DNA of 64,000 nt from DATFKA01 sp042095835. Lineage in GTDB: Bacteria; Bacteroidota; Bacteroidia; Chitinophagales; Saprospiraceae. The notes under the pieces are model-generated. The model had not been told where the DNA came from. It saw nothing but the letters and a program-made list of their open reading frames with translations, and did no database searches. The position numbers and the translations under genes were made by a program. This document shows, piece after piece, positions 35,425-43,865 of this stretch. Numbering within the stretch: position 1 is the first letter of the stretch; each line of letters starts with the position of its first letter. The stretch spans positions 1-64,000 of the forward strand of contig JBELML010000018.1 in the NCBI GenBank assembly GCA_042095835.1, given 5' to 3'.

Positions 35425-37680
35425 ATGCATAAACTCAAATTCCTATTCCTATTAAGTTTTTTCACCGGATTGGCCAGCCTCCCGGCACAAAGTGTTGGGG
35501 AGAAGACGGCTACGCGAGCCTATGAGGTCATTCAACCCGATTCAATCGCCATATTATGGAAAAGTCGATCATCTAATGATACTCTTGTTTTGGGACAAAG
35601 CTATTCCGTCCAAGGCAAGATCTTGCCGCGGGAAGCCTTGAAAATGGAATATAAGGGGATAATAAGCCCTAAGGTAGAAGCCGCCGCCCTTCAGGAAACG
35701 TATCCGGTTTCGCCGCCTGAAAAGATCCGCTTGAAAGGAGAACCCTTTATACCTCCCCTGGATAGTACCATTTATACCCATACCATAAAGGAGACGCCGG
35801 CTCGCCAGCCCGAACCTATAAGCATAGGCAAGCTAAGACTGAGTGACAATCGGAATTACGCTACGCAGCTTCTCGGGCATTGGGATGGACTACCATGTGA
35901 TCAAGTCAATGAATTGCTTGAAGACCGAAGTGGAAATATTTGGATGGGGACGGATTGTGGCCTAAGTGTTTATAATGGAACCCAACTTTTTAATTATGGA
36001 AAAGAGCATGGACTTCCTGAGGGAAAGATAATAAATCTTTACGAGGATCATAAAGGCCAGATCTGGTTTTATTATGTAACAAATATTAATCAATTGGGTA
36101 CGGTTTGTTTCAATGGTCATACGTTTAAAGAATACTTCTTAAGTACTGAAAAAGGCGACAAAGAAAGTATTATTGCTTTAAATATACTGGAGGATAAGGA
36201 AAATAATTTGTGGATAGCTAACGCAACCGAATTATTAAAATGGGATGGCCTATCCTGGCAGAAGTATTCGTTTAAGGCTAAAATGTATTATTATTTCCAA
36301 ATGTCCTTAGACGAGGATGGCTCTTTATGGTTTGCAAATACCAATTCCAAATCGAAGCTTATTACACTCTATTCCTACCGAGAAGGACGTTTTACTAAAT
36401 TTCAGACGCCCCTAAAAGGCTCAATAGGGCTAAATTTTATAATAGATCGGGAAGGAAATATTTGGGGCTCACAATATTGGACAGGAGGGATATATCAAAT
36501 TAAGGTGTCGTCCGACCCGGCAAACCCTGAAATACTTCATTATGAAAGGCCTCCAGGTACTGCTGATGAGTACTTATGGTATTTATGTCCAGACCCAAAA
36601 AAGGGCATTTGGATGGCAAATGAAAATGGCCTTTTTCATTTTAATGGAGAACAAAGTCGCAAATTTGCTTCCCATCAAATTCAGGCTTCCGATATGATGT
36701 TTGATCAACAAAATAAACTTTGGATCGCTTCCAGGAGTAGGCAGATAGAAATCATCAATATCCATGGATTTACCAGGTATCAAGGACAGGAGCTAAGTTC
36801 CGATCTATCGTCCTTTCTGAAATTTTCCTATCTTAATTCTTCTGCAAAAGAGGAATTGTGGTTTGGTTTTCCGTACACGGAAAATCCTGCTAATCACTTA
36901 TCGGCTGCCAAACTCTATACCCTGCAAAATAACCAGGTACTTAGTTATGATTTTGCGCCATTCGTTTTGGAATCCTATCAAACGATGGGATTATCACCAG
37001 GATCAAGTGATATGATCACATCAGGGATTAACCTGCTAAGATCGGATCATAAAGAGAGTACATCTATTGTTTATTGGTCCGGAATGCTCGCCCAATTGGA
37101 AGGAAACAAACTCACTCATTATTATTTTGATGAACAATACCTGGAGGATGCAAAGATTCGTGGGATGACCCAAGATGCCCAAGGAAACCAATGGTTTACG
37201 ATGTGGAATGGTGGTATCGCTCTGGTCAAGCCAGATAAAATCATTTATTTTTCAGATAAAGCACTCCATGGAGAGCTTGTTTTGTTTGATGAGCAGGGGA
37301 CAGGCTGGCTGGACAACCAAGGAATCATCACAAAACTCCAACTATCCCCAGATGGTGTAAATGCTGAAGTTACGCCTCTATTTTCAAACCTGCCTCGTTT
37401 TTTTGGTATGAGTCTGGACGCACAGCAAAATATCTGGTTCAATGATGCTGTTGGTTTAATTCGATACGATGGGGAGGAGTTTAGAGCTTACCGTAATCCG
37501 GACAATAGTTATAGGGTTTCCAATTTTGTTATGGATCAGGCTGGAAATCAATGGTTGGGTACTTCGGGAGGTATTGAATTAAGAAAACCAGTCCATAAAT
37601 CGGGGATTACAGGAGAAAGCCCCCCCCCTAGATTCTTTTCAGTATTTTCAATTCAACGAAGAAAATGGTTTGGGAAATGA
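35425..37680 (+). CDS. Hybrid histidine kinase, N-terminal part (reg_prop sensor), frameshifted
   Basis: The N-terminal sensor of a large one-component hybrid kinase. A signal sequence (MHKLKFLFLLSFFTGLASLPAQ) targets it to the periplasm. Reg_prop propeller repeats follow, for example LPCDQVNELLEDRSGNIWMG, LYEDHKGQIWFYY, ILEDKENNLWIAN, FIIDREGNIWGS and FVMDQAGNQWLGTSGGIE. At 37620-37628 the sequence has nine C; this frame then runs only 20 more residues to a stop, while the kinase half continues one frame over. With eight C, the two halves join as SPPLDSFQYFQFNEENGLGN and on. The 751-residue product as read would be an exported sensor without kinase. Confidence 0.8.
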   Translation: MHKLKFLFLLSFFTGLASLPAQSVGEKTATRAYEVIQPDSIAILWKSRSSNDTLVLGQSYSVQGKILPREALKMEYKGIISPKVEAAALQETYPVSPPEKIRLKGEPFIPPLDSTIYTHTIKETPARQPEPISIGKLRLSDNRNYATQLLGHWDGLPCDQVNELLEDRSGNIWMGTDCGLSVYNGTQLFNYGKEHGLPEGKIINLYEDHKGQIWFYYVTNINQLGTVCFNGHTFKEYFLSTEKGDKESIIALNILEDKENNLWIANATELLKWDGLSWQKYSFKAKMYYYFQMSLDEDGSLWFANTNSKSKLITLYSYREGRFTKFQTPLKGSIGLNFIIDREGNIWGSQYWTGGIYQIKVSSDPANPEILHYERPPGTADEYLWYLCPDPKKGIWMANENGLFHFNGEQSRKFASHQIQASDMMFDQQNKLWIASRSRQIEIINIHGFTRYQGQELSSDLSSFLKFSYLNSSAKEELWFGFPYTENPANHLSAAKLYTLQNNQVLSYDFAPFVLESYQTMGLSPGSSDMITSGINLLRSDHKESTSIVYWSGMLAQLEGNKLTHYYFDEQYLEDAKIRGMTQDAQGNQWFTMWNGGIALVKPDKIIYFSDKALHGELVLFDEQGTGWLDNQGIITKLQLSPDGVNAEVTPLFSNLPRFFGMSLDAQQNIWFNDAVGLIRYDGEEFRAYRNPDNSYRVSNFVMDQAGNQWLGTSGGIELRKPVHKSGITGESPPPRFFSVFSIQRRKWFGK
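37620..37628 (+). other. Nine-C homopolymer at the kinase frameshift
   Basis: A run of nine C lies exactly where the reg_prop frame and the Y_Y_Y/kinase frame must join. Loss of one C restores a single reading frame of about 1,376 codons. This is the hallmark of a slipped-strand contingency site, or of a sequencing or assembly error. Confidence 0.7.
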
Positions 37681-39553
37681 CCTGGATTATCAGGTTCCAT
37701 GTATAGCTGAAAACCAGCTGTCCATCTTCAGTGCCAATGGGCTCACCACGCTTGACCTGGATCAGTTCACCTTTCCGGATCAGGCGCCAGAGATCCGACT
37801 GCGAACGATAGATATTGAGCAAACGCCCATAGATTATGCCCTGCTCAAAGACAGCACTTACCGGAATAGCCTTGACTTTGGATCGGATGTGGCCAAAGCT
37901 TTTGATTCGGATCAGGCCTTACCCGATTTTCAATACTACCCACTAAACCTGAACCTGCCCGCTAAGATGAATGACTTGACCTTCCATTTTTCAGCCATCG
38001 ACTGGCAGGCGCCGGCACGGATTCAGTACCGCTATATTTTAGAAGGGCTGGATGATCATTGGAGTGAGCCCTCCAGAGAAGCGAAAGCCGAATATAGAAA
38101 CCTGGCGCCGGGTAAATACACCTTTAAGGTGAAGGCCATTGGCCTTGCTCAGGTCTGGAGTGAGCCCTTTGCATATAGCTTTACTATAAAGGCACCCTGG
38201 TGGGAAACCTGGTGGGCCATTGGGGGGTATTTTCTACTAGCCTTCCTCTTGGTCTACAGCTACATTCAGTGGCGAACGCAACAATTGCGTCGACGCCAAA
38301 AGGATTTGGAGCAACAAATCGGGGAGGCCACCTTGACCATCAAAGCAGAAAAAGAAAATCTGGCCATCGCCAAAGAAAAAGCCGAATCTTCCGAACGCGC
38401 CAAGCAGCAATTTCTAGCCAATATGAGCCACGAGATTCGCACGCCGATGAATGCAATCAAAGGGATGACCGATATTCTGCTGCGCCGTTCCCCCAAAGAG
38501 GATCAAATGGTCTATTTAAACGCCATTAAAGAATCTTCCAATTCTTTATTGGTGGTCATTAATGATATTCTTGACCTTTCCAAAGTGGAGGCTGGTAAGA
38601 TAGAACTGGAAAAGATCCCTTTCTCACCAGCGGAAGTCATCCGGAATGTGGCCACCATCATGCAATTGAAAGCAGAAGAAAAGGGACTCCTTTTGCAAGT
38701 GAATGTAAAAGACGAGCTCCCGACTCAGGTCGTAGGAGATCCTACTCGCCTACATCAGGTGCTTTTGAATTTGACCGGTAATGCCATCAAGTTCACTGAA
38801 AAAGGAATCGTCAGTATTCATTTAAAGGCGATAGCAGAAGAGGGCTCTGATCTGCTGCATGCTCAATTTTGTGTTTCAGATACGGGTGTTGGAATCGATG
38901 AAAATCGTCTAGAAAAAATCTTTGGTGCCTTCGATCAGGCCTATGCCGGCACTTCTCGAAAATACGGAGGTACCGGACTGGGTTTATCCATCTCTAAAAA
39001 ACTCGTGGAATTACAGGATGGGAAAATATGGGTGGAAAGCAGCAAAGGGAAGGGTAGTCAGTTCTATTTTAAAATACCTTATTCCATTTTAGCACAGCAC
39101 ACCAGCAATAGAGAGGTGGCGGAAAAACAGCCTCAACAAGATATTGCGGCACAGCTAAAAGGCATCCGTATTTTATTGGTAGAGGACAATACCTTTAACG
39201 CTATTGTAGCCCAAGAGGAACTCGAAGATAGTATAGCCGACATTGAGGTGGATGTTGCCGAAAATGGTGTAATTGCACTGGAAAAATTGAAGCATAATGC
39301 GTTCGACCTCATCCTGATGGATGTCCAAATGCCGGTGATGAATGGGTACGATACGACTAAAGCGATCCGTAAATTAGAAAATGGGCAAGCCAGCATTCCG
39401 ATTATTGCAATGACAGCCAATGTCCTCAAGGAAGAAGTAGAACGAACAGTAGCCGCCGGAATGGATGATTTTATTGGCAAGCCCTTTGACGCTGAGGAGT
39501 TATTAATGAAAATTTATCAGCTTCATAAGGTGCGCACTTTTCAAAAAGAATAA
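37670..39553 (+). CDS. Hybrid histidine kinase, C-terminal part (Y_Y_Y, HisKA, HATPase, REC)
   Basis: The second half of the hybrid kinase; the apparent TTG start at 37670 is not natural, because the same frame is open back to the C-run and encodes family-like sequence there. Residues 1-160 include the end of the propeller and the Y_Y_Y domain (FHFSAIDWQAPARIQYRYIL, YTFKVKA). A membrane helix (WWAIGGYFLLAFLLVYSYI) and coiled coil follow. HisKA has its His at residue 254 (MSHEIRTPMN); HATPase has LLNLTGNAIKFT, DTGVGID and GTGLGLSI; the C-terminal receiver has its Asp in LILMDVQMP. No AraC output domain is attached, so the Hpt and receiver genes at 32.8-33.6 kb are the likely relay partners. 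Confidence 0.85.
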   Translation: MGNDLDYQVPCIAENQLSIFSANGLTTLDLDQFTFPDQAPEIRLRTIDIEQTPIDYALLKDSTYRNSLDFGSDVAKAFDSDQALPDFQYYPLNLNLPAKMNDLTFHFSAIDWQAPARIQYRYILEGLDDHWSEPSREAKAEYRNLAPGKYTFKVKAIGLAQVWSEPFAYSFTIKAPWWETWWAIGGYFLLAFLLVYSYIQWRTQQLRRRQKDLEQQIGEATLTIKAEKENLAIAKEKAESSERAKQQFLANMSHEIRTPMNAIKGMTDILLRRSPKEDQMVYLNAIKESSNSLLVVINDILDLSKVEAGKIELEKIPFSPAEVIRNVATIMQLKAEEKGLLLQVNVKDELPTQVVGDPTRLHQVLLNLTGNAIKFTEKGIVSIHLKAIAEEGSDLLHAQFCVSDTGVGIDENRLEKIFGAFDQAYAGTSRKYGGTGLGLSISKKLVELQDGKIWVESSKGKGSQFYFKIPYSILAQHTSNREVAEKQPQQDIAAQLKGIRILLVEDNTFNAIVAQEELEDSIADIEVDVAENGVIALEKLKHNAFDLILMDVQMPVMNGYDTTKAIRKLENGQASIPIIAMTANVLKEEVERTVAAGMDDFIGKPFDAEELLMKIYQLHKVRTFQKE

Positions 39554-39611
39554 GCTCATTCCACTGCGTTTCATTCGTCCGGGATAGACTTCTCGCTATG
39601 TAGCGAGCCTA

Positions 39612-39660
39612 CTACGAAAAAAGGCCAAGCACTATTGTGCTCGACCTTTTTTCTACGTAG
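39612..39660 (+). terminator. Terminator after the hybrid kinase
   Basis: AAAAAAGGCCAAGCAC (39617-39632) and GTGCTCGACCTTTTTT (39637-39652) form a 16-bp stem with two mismatches and a 4-base loop, with CTACG / CGTAG ends outside. A second, tight hairpin CTCGCTA-tg-TAGCGAG lies at 39592-39607. The gap 39554-39857 otherwise holds no gene or tRNA; the left edge of the integrated element should lie within it. Confidence 0.7.
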
Positions 39661-39857
39661 ACCTACTAGGTCAGTTGTATCTATTGGGTTTTCTTAGGTA
39701 TTCCGCAAAAACTCCTGTAAAATAGGATGTTTTCAAGAAACTACCAACTAATTTTTGCCATTCAGCGGAAAAGATGGGATAACAAACGACAACTATCCCG
39801 ACAACGCTGGTTGTGTGAGTCATCGAATTTATATTCGTAACCATACAATCATTAACA

Positions 39858-41204
39858 ATGGCAAAATTACCAACTCCGAAGTTTAATCTTCGAAAAGCAT
39901 CCGCAGAAAATGAGACCCTTATTTCTTTAGTGTTTCGCTTCGACGGCAAAAGGCTAGTCTACTCTACTGGCCTTTCTATCCACCCTAAAGACTGGGATTT
40001 AAAAACTCAGAGACCGATTCCCCAAAAAGGAAGAACAGACCTTTTGATTATTAAACGAAAGTTAGATCAACTCGCTGTTTATTGCATGGATGTATTTATT
40101 GCGTCAGATTATGGGGCAGTAAGCTTGAAGACGTTTCGTACTAGCTTAGATACCAAAACTGGTAAAAAGGCATCTCCTGAGTCTTCTAAGGCTGATTTAA
40201 ACCAACAAAAGAAACGACTTAGCTTTTTTGAGTTCATTAATGTAGAAATTCAGGAAATGAAGGATACAGGGATGAAACGCAGTAGCTACAAGGTTTTTGA
40301 AATGCACACCAATATTCTCAAAGAATTTGGTAGAGAAATTTTCAGAAGGAAAAAGAGATTTGATTATGAAGATGTCGATTGGAACTTTAGGCTAAAACTC
40401 ATTGACTGGTTAGCTGAAAGAAAAGTACAGCTCGCATATGGTAACAAAACCCTTCAAGTGCTTCGCCAATTCTTAGAAAGGGCGCGACGCAAAAAATTAC
40501 ATTCCAATACAGATTATCAGGGAATAGGATGGTCCGTTGCACAGAAAAAAGCCAAGGGGCAATTAATTACACTTACTGTCCAGGAATTGGATTTTTTGGC
40601 CCAAATGGATGTTTCAGGGCACCTTGAAAAGGTCAGAGACATTTGTCTCATTGGAGCAGGAACGGGCCAACGTTTTAGTGATTTTTCAAAATACACTTCG
40701 GATAACTTCTATCGGACTATTAACAATGTTCCGATTCTCTCTTTAATTTCAACTAAAACGGATACACCTGCCAAAATTCCTTTGAATATTTTTCCTTGGC
40801 TCATACCAGTTTTACAACGAAATGAGTATTGCACTCCAAAAATGTCCATGCAAAAATTCAATGATGGACTCAAGCTGCTATGCAAAAAAGCTGAATTTGA
40901 TGAAAGAATATTGAAAATCGAACAGTATATGGGCCGAAAGGCCAGGATAGAAAAATCTTATGTTGCAAAATATGAAGAGGTATCCTCTCATATTTGTCGA
41001 AGAAGCTTCGCTACCAATCTTTACCGAATGGGCTACAGTCTTGCCCAAATTATGCCGATGACTGGCCATGCTACCGAATCTCAGCTTAGGCAATACATAG
41101 GAATAGATAGTGAAATGAATGCTGAAGAGATTGCACTAGCAATTATTGAAAAGGGAAATGGCAGATTAAAATCACACACTAATCTGAAAGTGGTGAATCA
41201 ATAA
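39858..41204 (+). CDS. Tyrosine recombinase/integrase (Bacteroidota ICE type)
   Basis: A site-specific recombinase of 448 residues that would cut and join the element's ends. The N-terminal arm-binding domain is recognisable (KFNLRKASAENETLISLVFRF, GLSIHPKDWD), followed by a SAM-like core-binding domain (about 115-225). The catalytic domain has the first Arg in GAGTGQRFSDFS, the HxxR box in SSHICRRSFATNL, the His in MTGHATESQLRQYIG and the nucleophilic Tyr in the same segment. All catalytic residues look intact, so the enzyme could be active. It is the first gene of the putative element; two small genes follow on the same strand. Confidence 0.93.
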   Translation: MAKLPTPKFNLRKASAENETLISLVFRFDGKRLVYSTGLSIHPKDWDLKTQRPIPQKGRTDLLIIKRKLDQLAVYCMDVFIASDYGAVSLKTFRTSLDTKTGKKASPESSKADLNQQKKRLSFFEFINVEIQEMKDTGMKRSSYKVFEMHTNILKEFGREIFRRKKRFDYEDVDWNFRLKLIDWLAERKVQLAYGNKTLQVLRQFLERARRKKLHSNTDYQGIGWSVAQKKAKGQLITLTVQELDFLAQMDVSGHLEKVRDICLIGAGTGQRFSDFSKYTSDNFYRTINNVPILSLISTKTDTPAKIPLNIFPWLIPVLQRNEYCTPKMSMQKFNDGLKLLCKKAEFDERILKIEQYMGRKARIEKSYVAKYEEVSSHICRRSFATNLYRMGYSLAQIMPMTGHATESQLRQYIGIDSEMNAEEIALAIIEKGNGRLKSHTNLKVVNQ

Positions 41205-41256
41205 ATTCACCAAAATTCATAATTCTATTGAAATAAAAAATTAAAAACAAATACCA

Positions 41257-41958
41257 ATGGAAAATATACTAATCAATGATGATTTTGGGAGATCAGTGAA
41301 ACGACTCCGCTCAATCCTTCCTAAGCTAAGTTTTGGCTTACTAATCGCAACTTACTTAATATCTGCATTAATCATGGGTATATTCCATGCTCAGAAAGCT
41401 AATAACATTGGCTTTATGGTTGCAGCTTTTTTGATTCCACTTGCTATTCAGGCAGGAAGAGGAACACTTGTCTTCTTTTTTCAACTGAATCCTGCTCAAA
41501 TTTTAGGTAAAGTGTCATTTGGGATAATTGCGGCTACTGTCTTGCTCGTGTTATCACTGATAGAAGCCATTCTTGTGCTTTTCCCATATGGGTACAGCTG
41601 GATTATATCAGTATGCACACTGATGCTTATTGGTTGGGTGATTGAAGTAATGATTCTGAGAGAAACTATTTTTGCGACCCAATTAGAACTTTTCCAGAAT
41701 CAAGAAAAATGGAAGGAATTGAAACAATTTTATGTTGCTAGGAATGATCTCCAGAGGTTCGCCAAAGAGCTTAAACAAAATGAAGTGTTATCTCTTCCTC
41801 AACCTGAACACAGTGACCGACCTATTGAAGATGCATCACAAAATAAAGGTCAGGAAAAGAATTTAGATTCTGATCCATTACTAGAAGAATTGAAAATTCT
41901 ATTACTGGGAAAGTCCCAATGCCCTCCTCTAAACGGAAAGAGGCAGGGCAAGAAATAG
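41257..41958 (+). CDS. Four-helix membrane protein of a mobile element, unknown function
   Basis: A 233-residue protein I do not recognise by name. Residues 25-150 carry four hydrophobic segments (LSFGLLIATYLISALIMGIF, MVAAFLIPLAIQ, VSFGIIAATVLLVLSLIEAILVL, WIISVCTLMLIGWVIEVMIL). The cytoplasmic C-terminal third is charged and helical, including a probable coiled coil (ELFQNQEKWKELKQFYVARND). It begins 52 bases after the recombinase and overlaps the next frame by 40 bases, so all three are probably one operon. Similar small membrane proteins accompany integrases in Bacteroidota elements, but no function is established. Confidence 0.7.
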   Translation: MENILINDDFGRSVKRLRSILPKLSFGLLIATYLISALIMGIFHAQKANNIGFMVAAFLIPLAIQAGRGTLVFFFQLNPAQILGKVSFGIIAATVLLVLSLIEAILVLFPYGYSWIISVCTLMLIGWVIEVMILRETIFATQLELFQNQEKWKELKQFYVARNDLQRFAKELKQNEVLSLPQPEHSDRPIEDASQNKGQEKNLDSDPLLEELKILLLGKSQCPPLNGKRQGKK

Positions 41959-42209
41959 GCTATCCAATATTTTATGGAGTAAAGCTAGATAAGACTGATC
42001 CCTATCTAAAACACAACTTTGATAGATTAGAAAAGCGGTTTTCTGAAAGGTATAACGCTTCAATTGGGAAGAAGCAACAACGAGAGAAGAATGGAAAGCC
42101 TCCCCATCAGACCATTCTAAAATCCATTGAGGATAATCATAAGCGTATTAAGATGCTGAATTTATTGCGGAGAATTCTTCTTAATGATGCTACTATTGTA
42201 AGACTTTAG
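41919..42209 (+). CDS. Small basic protein of unknown function
   Basis: A 96-residue, strongly basic protein that overlaps the end of the membrane protein gene by 40 bases in another frame. It begins MPSSKRKEAGQEIGYPIFYG and contains a helical Lys/Arg-rich centre (RLEKRFSERYNASIGKKQQREKN, in part) and a C-terminal helix (HKRIKMLNLLRRILLND). The charge suggests DNA or RNA binding, but no known domain is seen. A clear hairpin terminator at 42212-42244 directly follows the stop, supporting the frame as the last gene of the integrase operon. Confidence 0.55.
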   Translation: MPSSKRKEAGQEIGYPIFYGVKLDKTDPYLKHNFDRLEKRFSERYNASIGKKQQREKNGKPPHQTILKSIEDNHKRIKMLNLLRRILLNDATIVRL

Positions 42210-42211
42210 CG

Positions 42212-42244
42212 AAAAATGCTCTTCCATTTAGGGAGGGCATTTTT
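42212..42244 (+). terminator. Terminator of the integrase operon
   Basis: AAAAATGCTCTTCC and GGGAGGGCATTTTT pair over 14 positions with two G-U pairs around a 5-base loop, giving an A-stem-T terminator three bases after the stop codon at 42209. Confidence 0.8.
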
Positions 42245-42350
42245 AATAAAAGCTCTCTTTGGCTAAGTAAATCTAGAGTTTTGTGGGAGAAATTTGTTAA
42301 AAACTGTTAAAGTTTTTAAACTTTGGTTTTCCCATCTTTTCCCAAATCAT

Positions 42351-42418
42351 TTCATTTGACTCCAAATTGAAATCATCTAAGATTCATTACGATGTCATTT
42401 GATTCCAAATGAAACCAT
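42351..42418. repeat. Two related palindromes upstream of the HTH gene
   Basis: TCATTTGACTCCAAATTGAAA (42352 on, quoted in part) and TCATTTGATTCCAAATGAAA (42395 on) are near copies about 43 bases apart, each containing CATTTG-N4-CAAAT(G). They lie about 90-155 bases before the excisionase-like gene and could be its binding sites or recombinase accessory sites. Just upstream, at 42297-42322, is another near-palindrome (GTTAAAAAC / GTTTTTAAAC). Apart from the terminator this 42210-42508 gap has no gene. Confidence 0.45.
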
Positions 42419-42508
42419 TTTAACATTTAAGTCACTGATTATCTGTCTTTTGCAGTTCTAAAAAATAGCCCTTAGATTGCAAGAGTTATCAATCAAAACA
42501 CTACAATA

Positions 42509-42811
42509 ATGGAAAATAATAACATCATTCTTCACGCTATTACTCCCCACGAATTAAAGGAATTATTGAGAGCAATGATCCGTGAAGAATTTGCCCATGT
42601 AAATAATGAAGTACAACGAGTTATTGGTGAAGATGATTTAGTCAGTACTGGTACTGCGTGTCGCTTACTTGGAGTCTGTTCCAAAGTACTACGATTTCTA
42701 GTTAGCGAAGGTCATTTTACGGTTTTTTACCATATGAAGGAGAAGCGATATATTAGGGCTGAATTACTAGACTTTAGAAATCAAAAGCGAGTAAGTAGAC
42801 TAAAAAAATAA
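42509..42811 (+). CDS. Excisionase-like helix-turn-helix protein
   Basis: A 100-residue DNA-binding protein. A helical N-terminus (ITPHELKELLRAMIREEFAHV) is followed by a MerR/excisionase-type winged helix (DDLVSTGTACRLLGVCSKVLRFLVSEG), then a short wing (KRYIRAELLDFRNQKRVS). Such proteins accompany integrases in Bacteroidota elements and either assist excision or regulate the element. It stands alone between the integrase operon and the metal genes. An imperfect palindrome around AGACCTAATATTTGGTCT at 42830-42850 follows and may be a weak terminator. Confidence 0.75.
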   Translation: MENNNIILHAITPHELKELLRAMIREEFAHVNNEVQRVIGEDDLVSTGTACRLLGVCSKVLRFLVSEGHFTVFYHMKEKRYIRAELLDFRNQKRVSRLKK

Positions 42812-43357
42812 ATACAGCTTCTCGATAGAAAAGACCTAATATTTGGTCTATTAAAAAATAGTAAAGGTTTCTTTTTCTCTACCTAATTTGAAAATTTTAA
42901 TAAGGAAACTCCCTTTATCCGGTAGGGTAGCTAAAACCTCTATGTAGTTATACTCTACTGCTAATCTTAATTGAGGTATCCTCCCTTTTGCGAAGTAGCG
43001 TTTACAGGCTATAGGTGAGTAAAGTCAAGGGAAGAAGCTCTATTTTTTCTAGGAGAGCATATGGGAAGTCAAAAATCGGCTGTTTAGTGACGCAGGAACG
43101 TCCCTTTACTACTCGACAATAGATAGTAGCTTAACGTAGCTAAAAGAGATGGGAAAGCCGAGATTTAGATAAAAGTAGCAGAACGATAAACCAGGAAGGG
43201 TTTCTGTAGCTACAATTCCACATCCCTTCCCTCGATTGTCCCTTGGAACCTGAATGGGCGAATATTTTTGAATGAAAATGGTGACCGTTTAGGGGGATAT
43301 GAGATGAAGGGAATCTCTTTCATGAGCAAGCAATTAAATATAATTTATGCCAACTAC

Positions 43358-43379
43358 TATTTAAGCACTTGCTTAAATA
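43358..43379. promoter_or_regulatory. ArsR-type operator upstream of arsR-like gene
   Basis: TATTTAAGC-actt-GCTTAAATA is a perfect 9-bp inverted repeat with a 4-base spacer, the size and AT-rich form of ArsR/SmtB family operators. A second site with the same 22-bp length lies at 43824-43845 before the next gene. It is placed 12 bases upstream of the -7 box, so a bound repressor would block the promoter. Confidence 0.75.
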
Positions 43380-43391
43380 AGCAAACATCCT

Positions 43392-43399
43392 TACTTTTG
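43392..43399 (+). promoter_or_regulatory. -7 promoter box of the arsR-like gene
   Basis: TACTTTTG matches TAnnTTTG and ends only four bases before the ATG at 43404. The transcript would start at or next to the start codon, implying a leaderless mRNA. Confidence 0.55.
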
Positions 43400-43403
43400 C
43401 TCT

Positions 43404-43772
43404 ATGGCAAAAGATAATAACATATGTATCCGTGTAGATAGAAGCGAAGAACAAATCAATAGATGCAAGCTAATATTAGCTGAAATTTCTACCTCAGTTT
43501 CGGATTTATCACGCACCTTAAATTTAGCTGGAAATCAAGTTAGACTAAGTGTTTTTATGCTACTTAGGGAAGAAACTAGACTTTGTGTTTGTGATCTAAG
43601 TGAAGTTTTAGAAATGAAGCTACCTGCCGTTTCTCAACATTTAAGAAAACTAAAAGATGCCAATTTGGTAGAAACAGAAAGAGAAGGATCAACCATTTAT
43701 TATCACCTCACAGATAGTGCAAAATCTTTGATTAATGCTTTGTTCCCATTTGTCAGGGCTGATGTTAGTTAA
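43404..43772 (+). CDS. ArsR/SmtB family metal-responsive repressor
   Basis: A 122-residue winged-helix repressor that should leave DNA when a soft or toxic metal binds. The alpha-3 metal site motif is visible as RLCVCDLSEVLEM, matching the CxC site of ArsR/CadC that binds As(III), Cd(II) or Pb(II). The N-terminus has two more Cys (residues 8 and 22), which in CadC-type proteins complete a thiolate site. The recognition helix is KLPAVSQHLRKLKDANLV and the wing EREGSTIYYHLT. It is autoregulated by the palindrome at 43358 and probably controls the MerTP gene through the second at 43824. Use of ArsR rather than MerR for a mercury-type gene is notable; the metal sensed is not certain. Confidence 0.9.
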   Translation: MAKDNNICIRVDRSEEQINRCKLILAEISTSVSDLSRTLNLAGNQVRLSVFMLLREETRLCVCDLSEVLEMKLPAVSQHLRKLKDANLVETEREGSTIYYHLTDSAKSLINALFPFVRADVS

Positions 43773-43823
43773 ATTGTAGTAGCAAAATTCATCGAGTATA
43801 AATACGAATATTTTTTAGCCCAT

Positions 43824-43845
43824 AATTTAAGTAATTGCTTAAATT
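43824..43845. promoter_or_regulatory. Second ArsR-type operator, upstream of merTP-like gene
   Basis: AATTTAAG-taattg-CTTAAATT is an inverted repeat of the same 22-bp length as the site at 43358; both fit nATTTAAGn-AnTT-GCTTAAATn. It is 20 bases before the MerTP start, so the same repressor probably controls both units. Confidence 0.75.
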
Positions 43846-43865
43846 CTAAATAAAATAAAATTGAT

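Larger units (their letters stand above)
42812..43403. other. 592-base gene-free stretch before the metal cargo
   Basis: No reading frame here looks real on either strand. Beyond the weak palindrome near 42840 and the ArsR operator and promoter at its right end (43358-43399), it contains scattered CTACCC/TAGC-rich short repeats but no structure I can name. In mobile elements such a stretch may be a decayed gene, an origin of transfer or a recombination junction; none of these can be shown. Confidence 0.35.

Noticed and set aside
39554..39857. tRNA gene as integration target left of the recombinase
   Set aside because: The hairpins here are a terminator and a tight 7-bp stem; no cloverleaf or CCA-type 3' end can be drawn.
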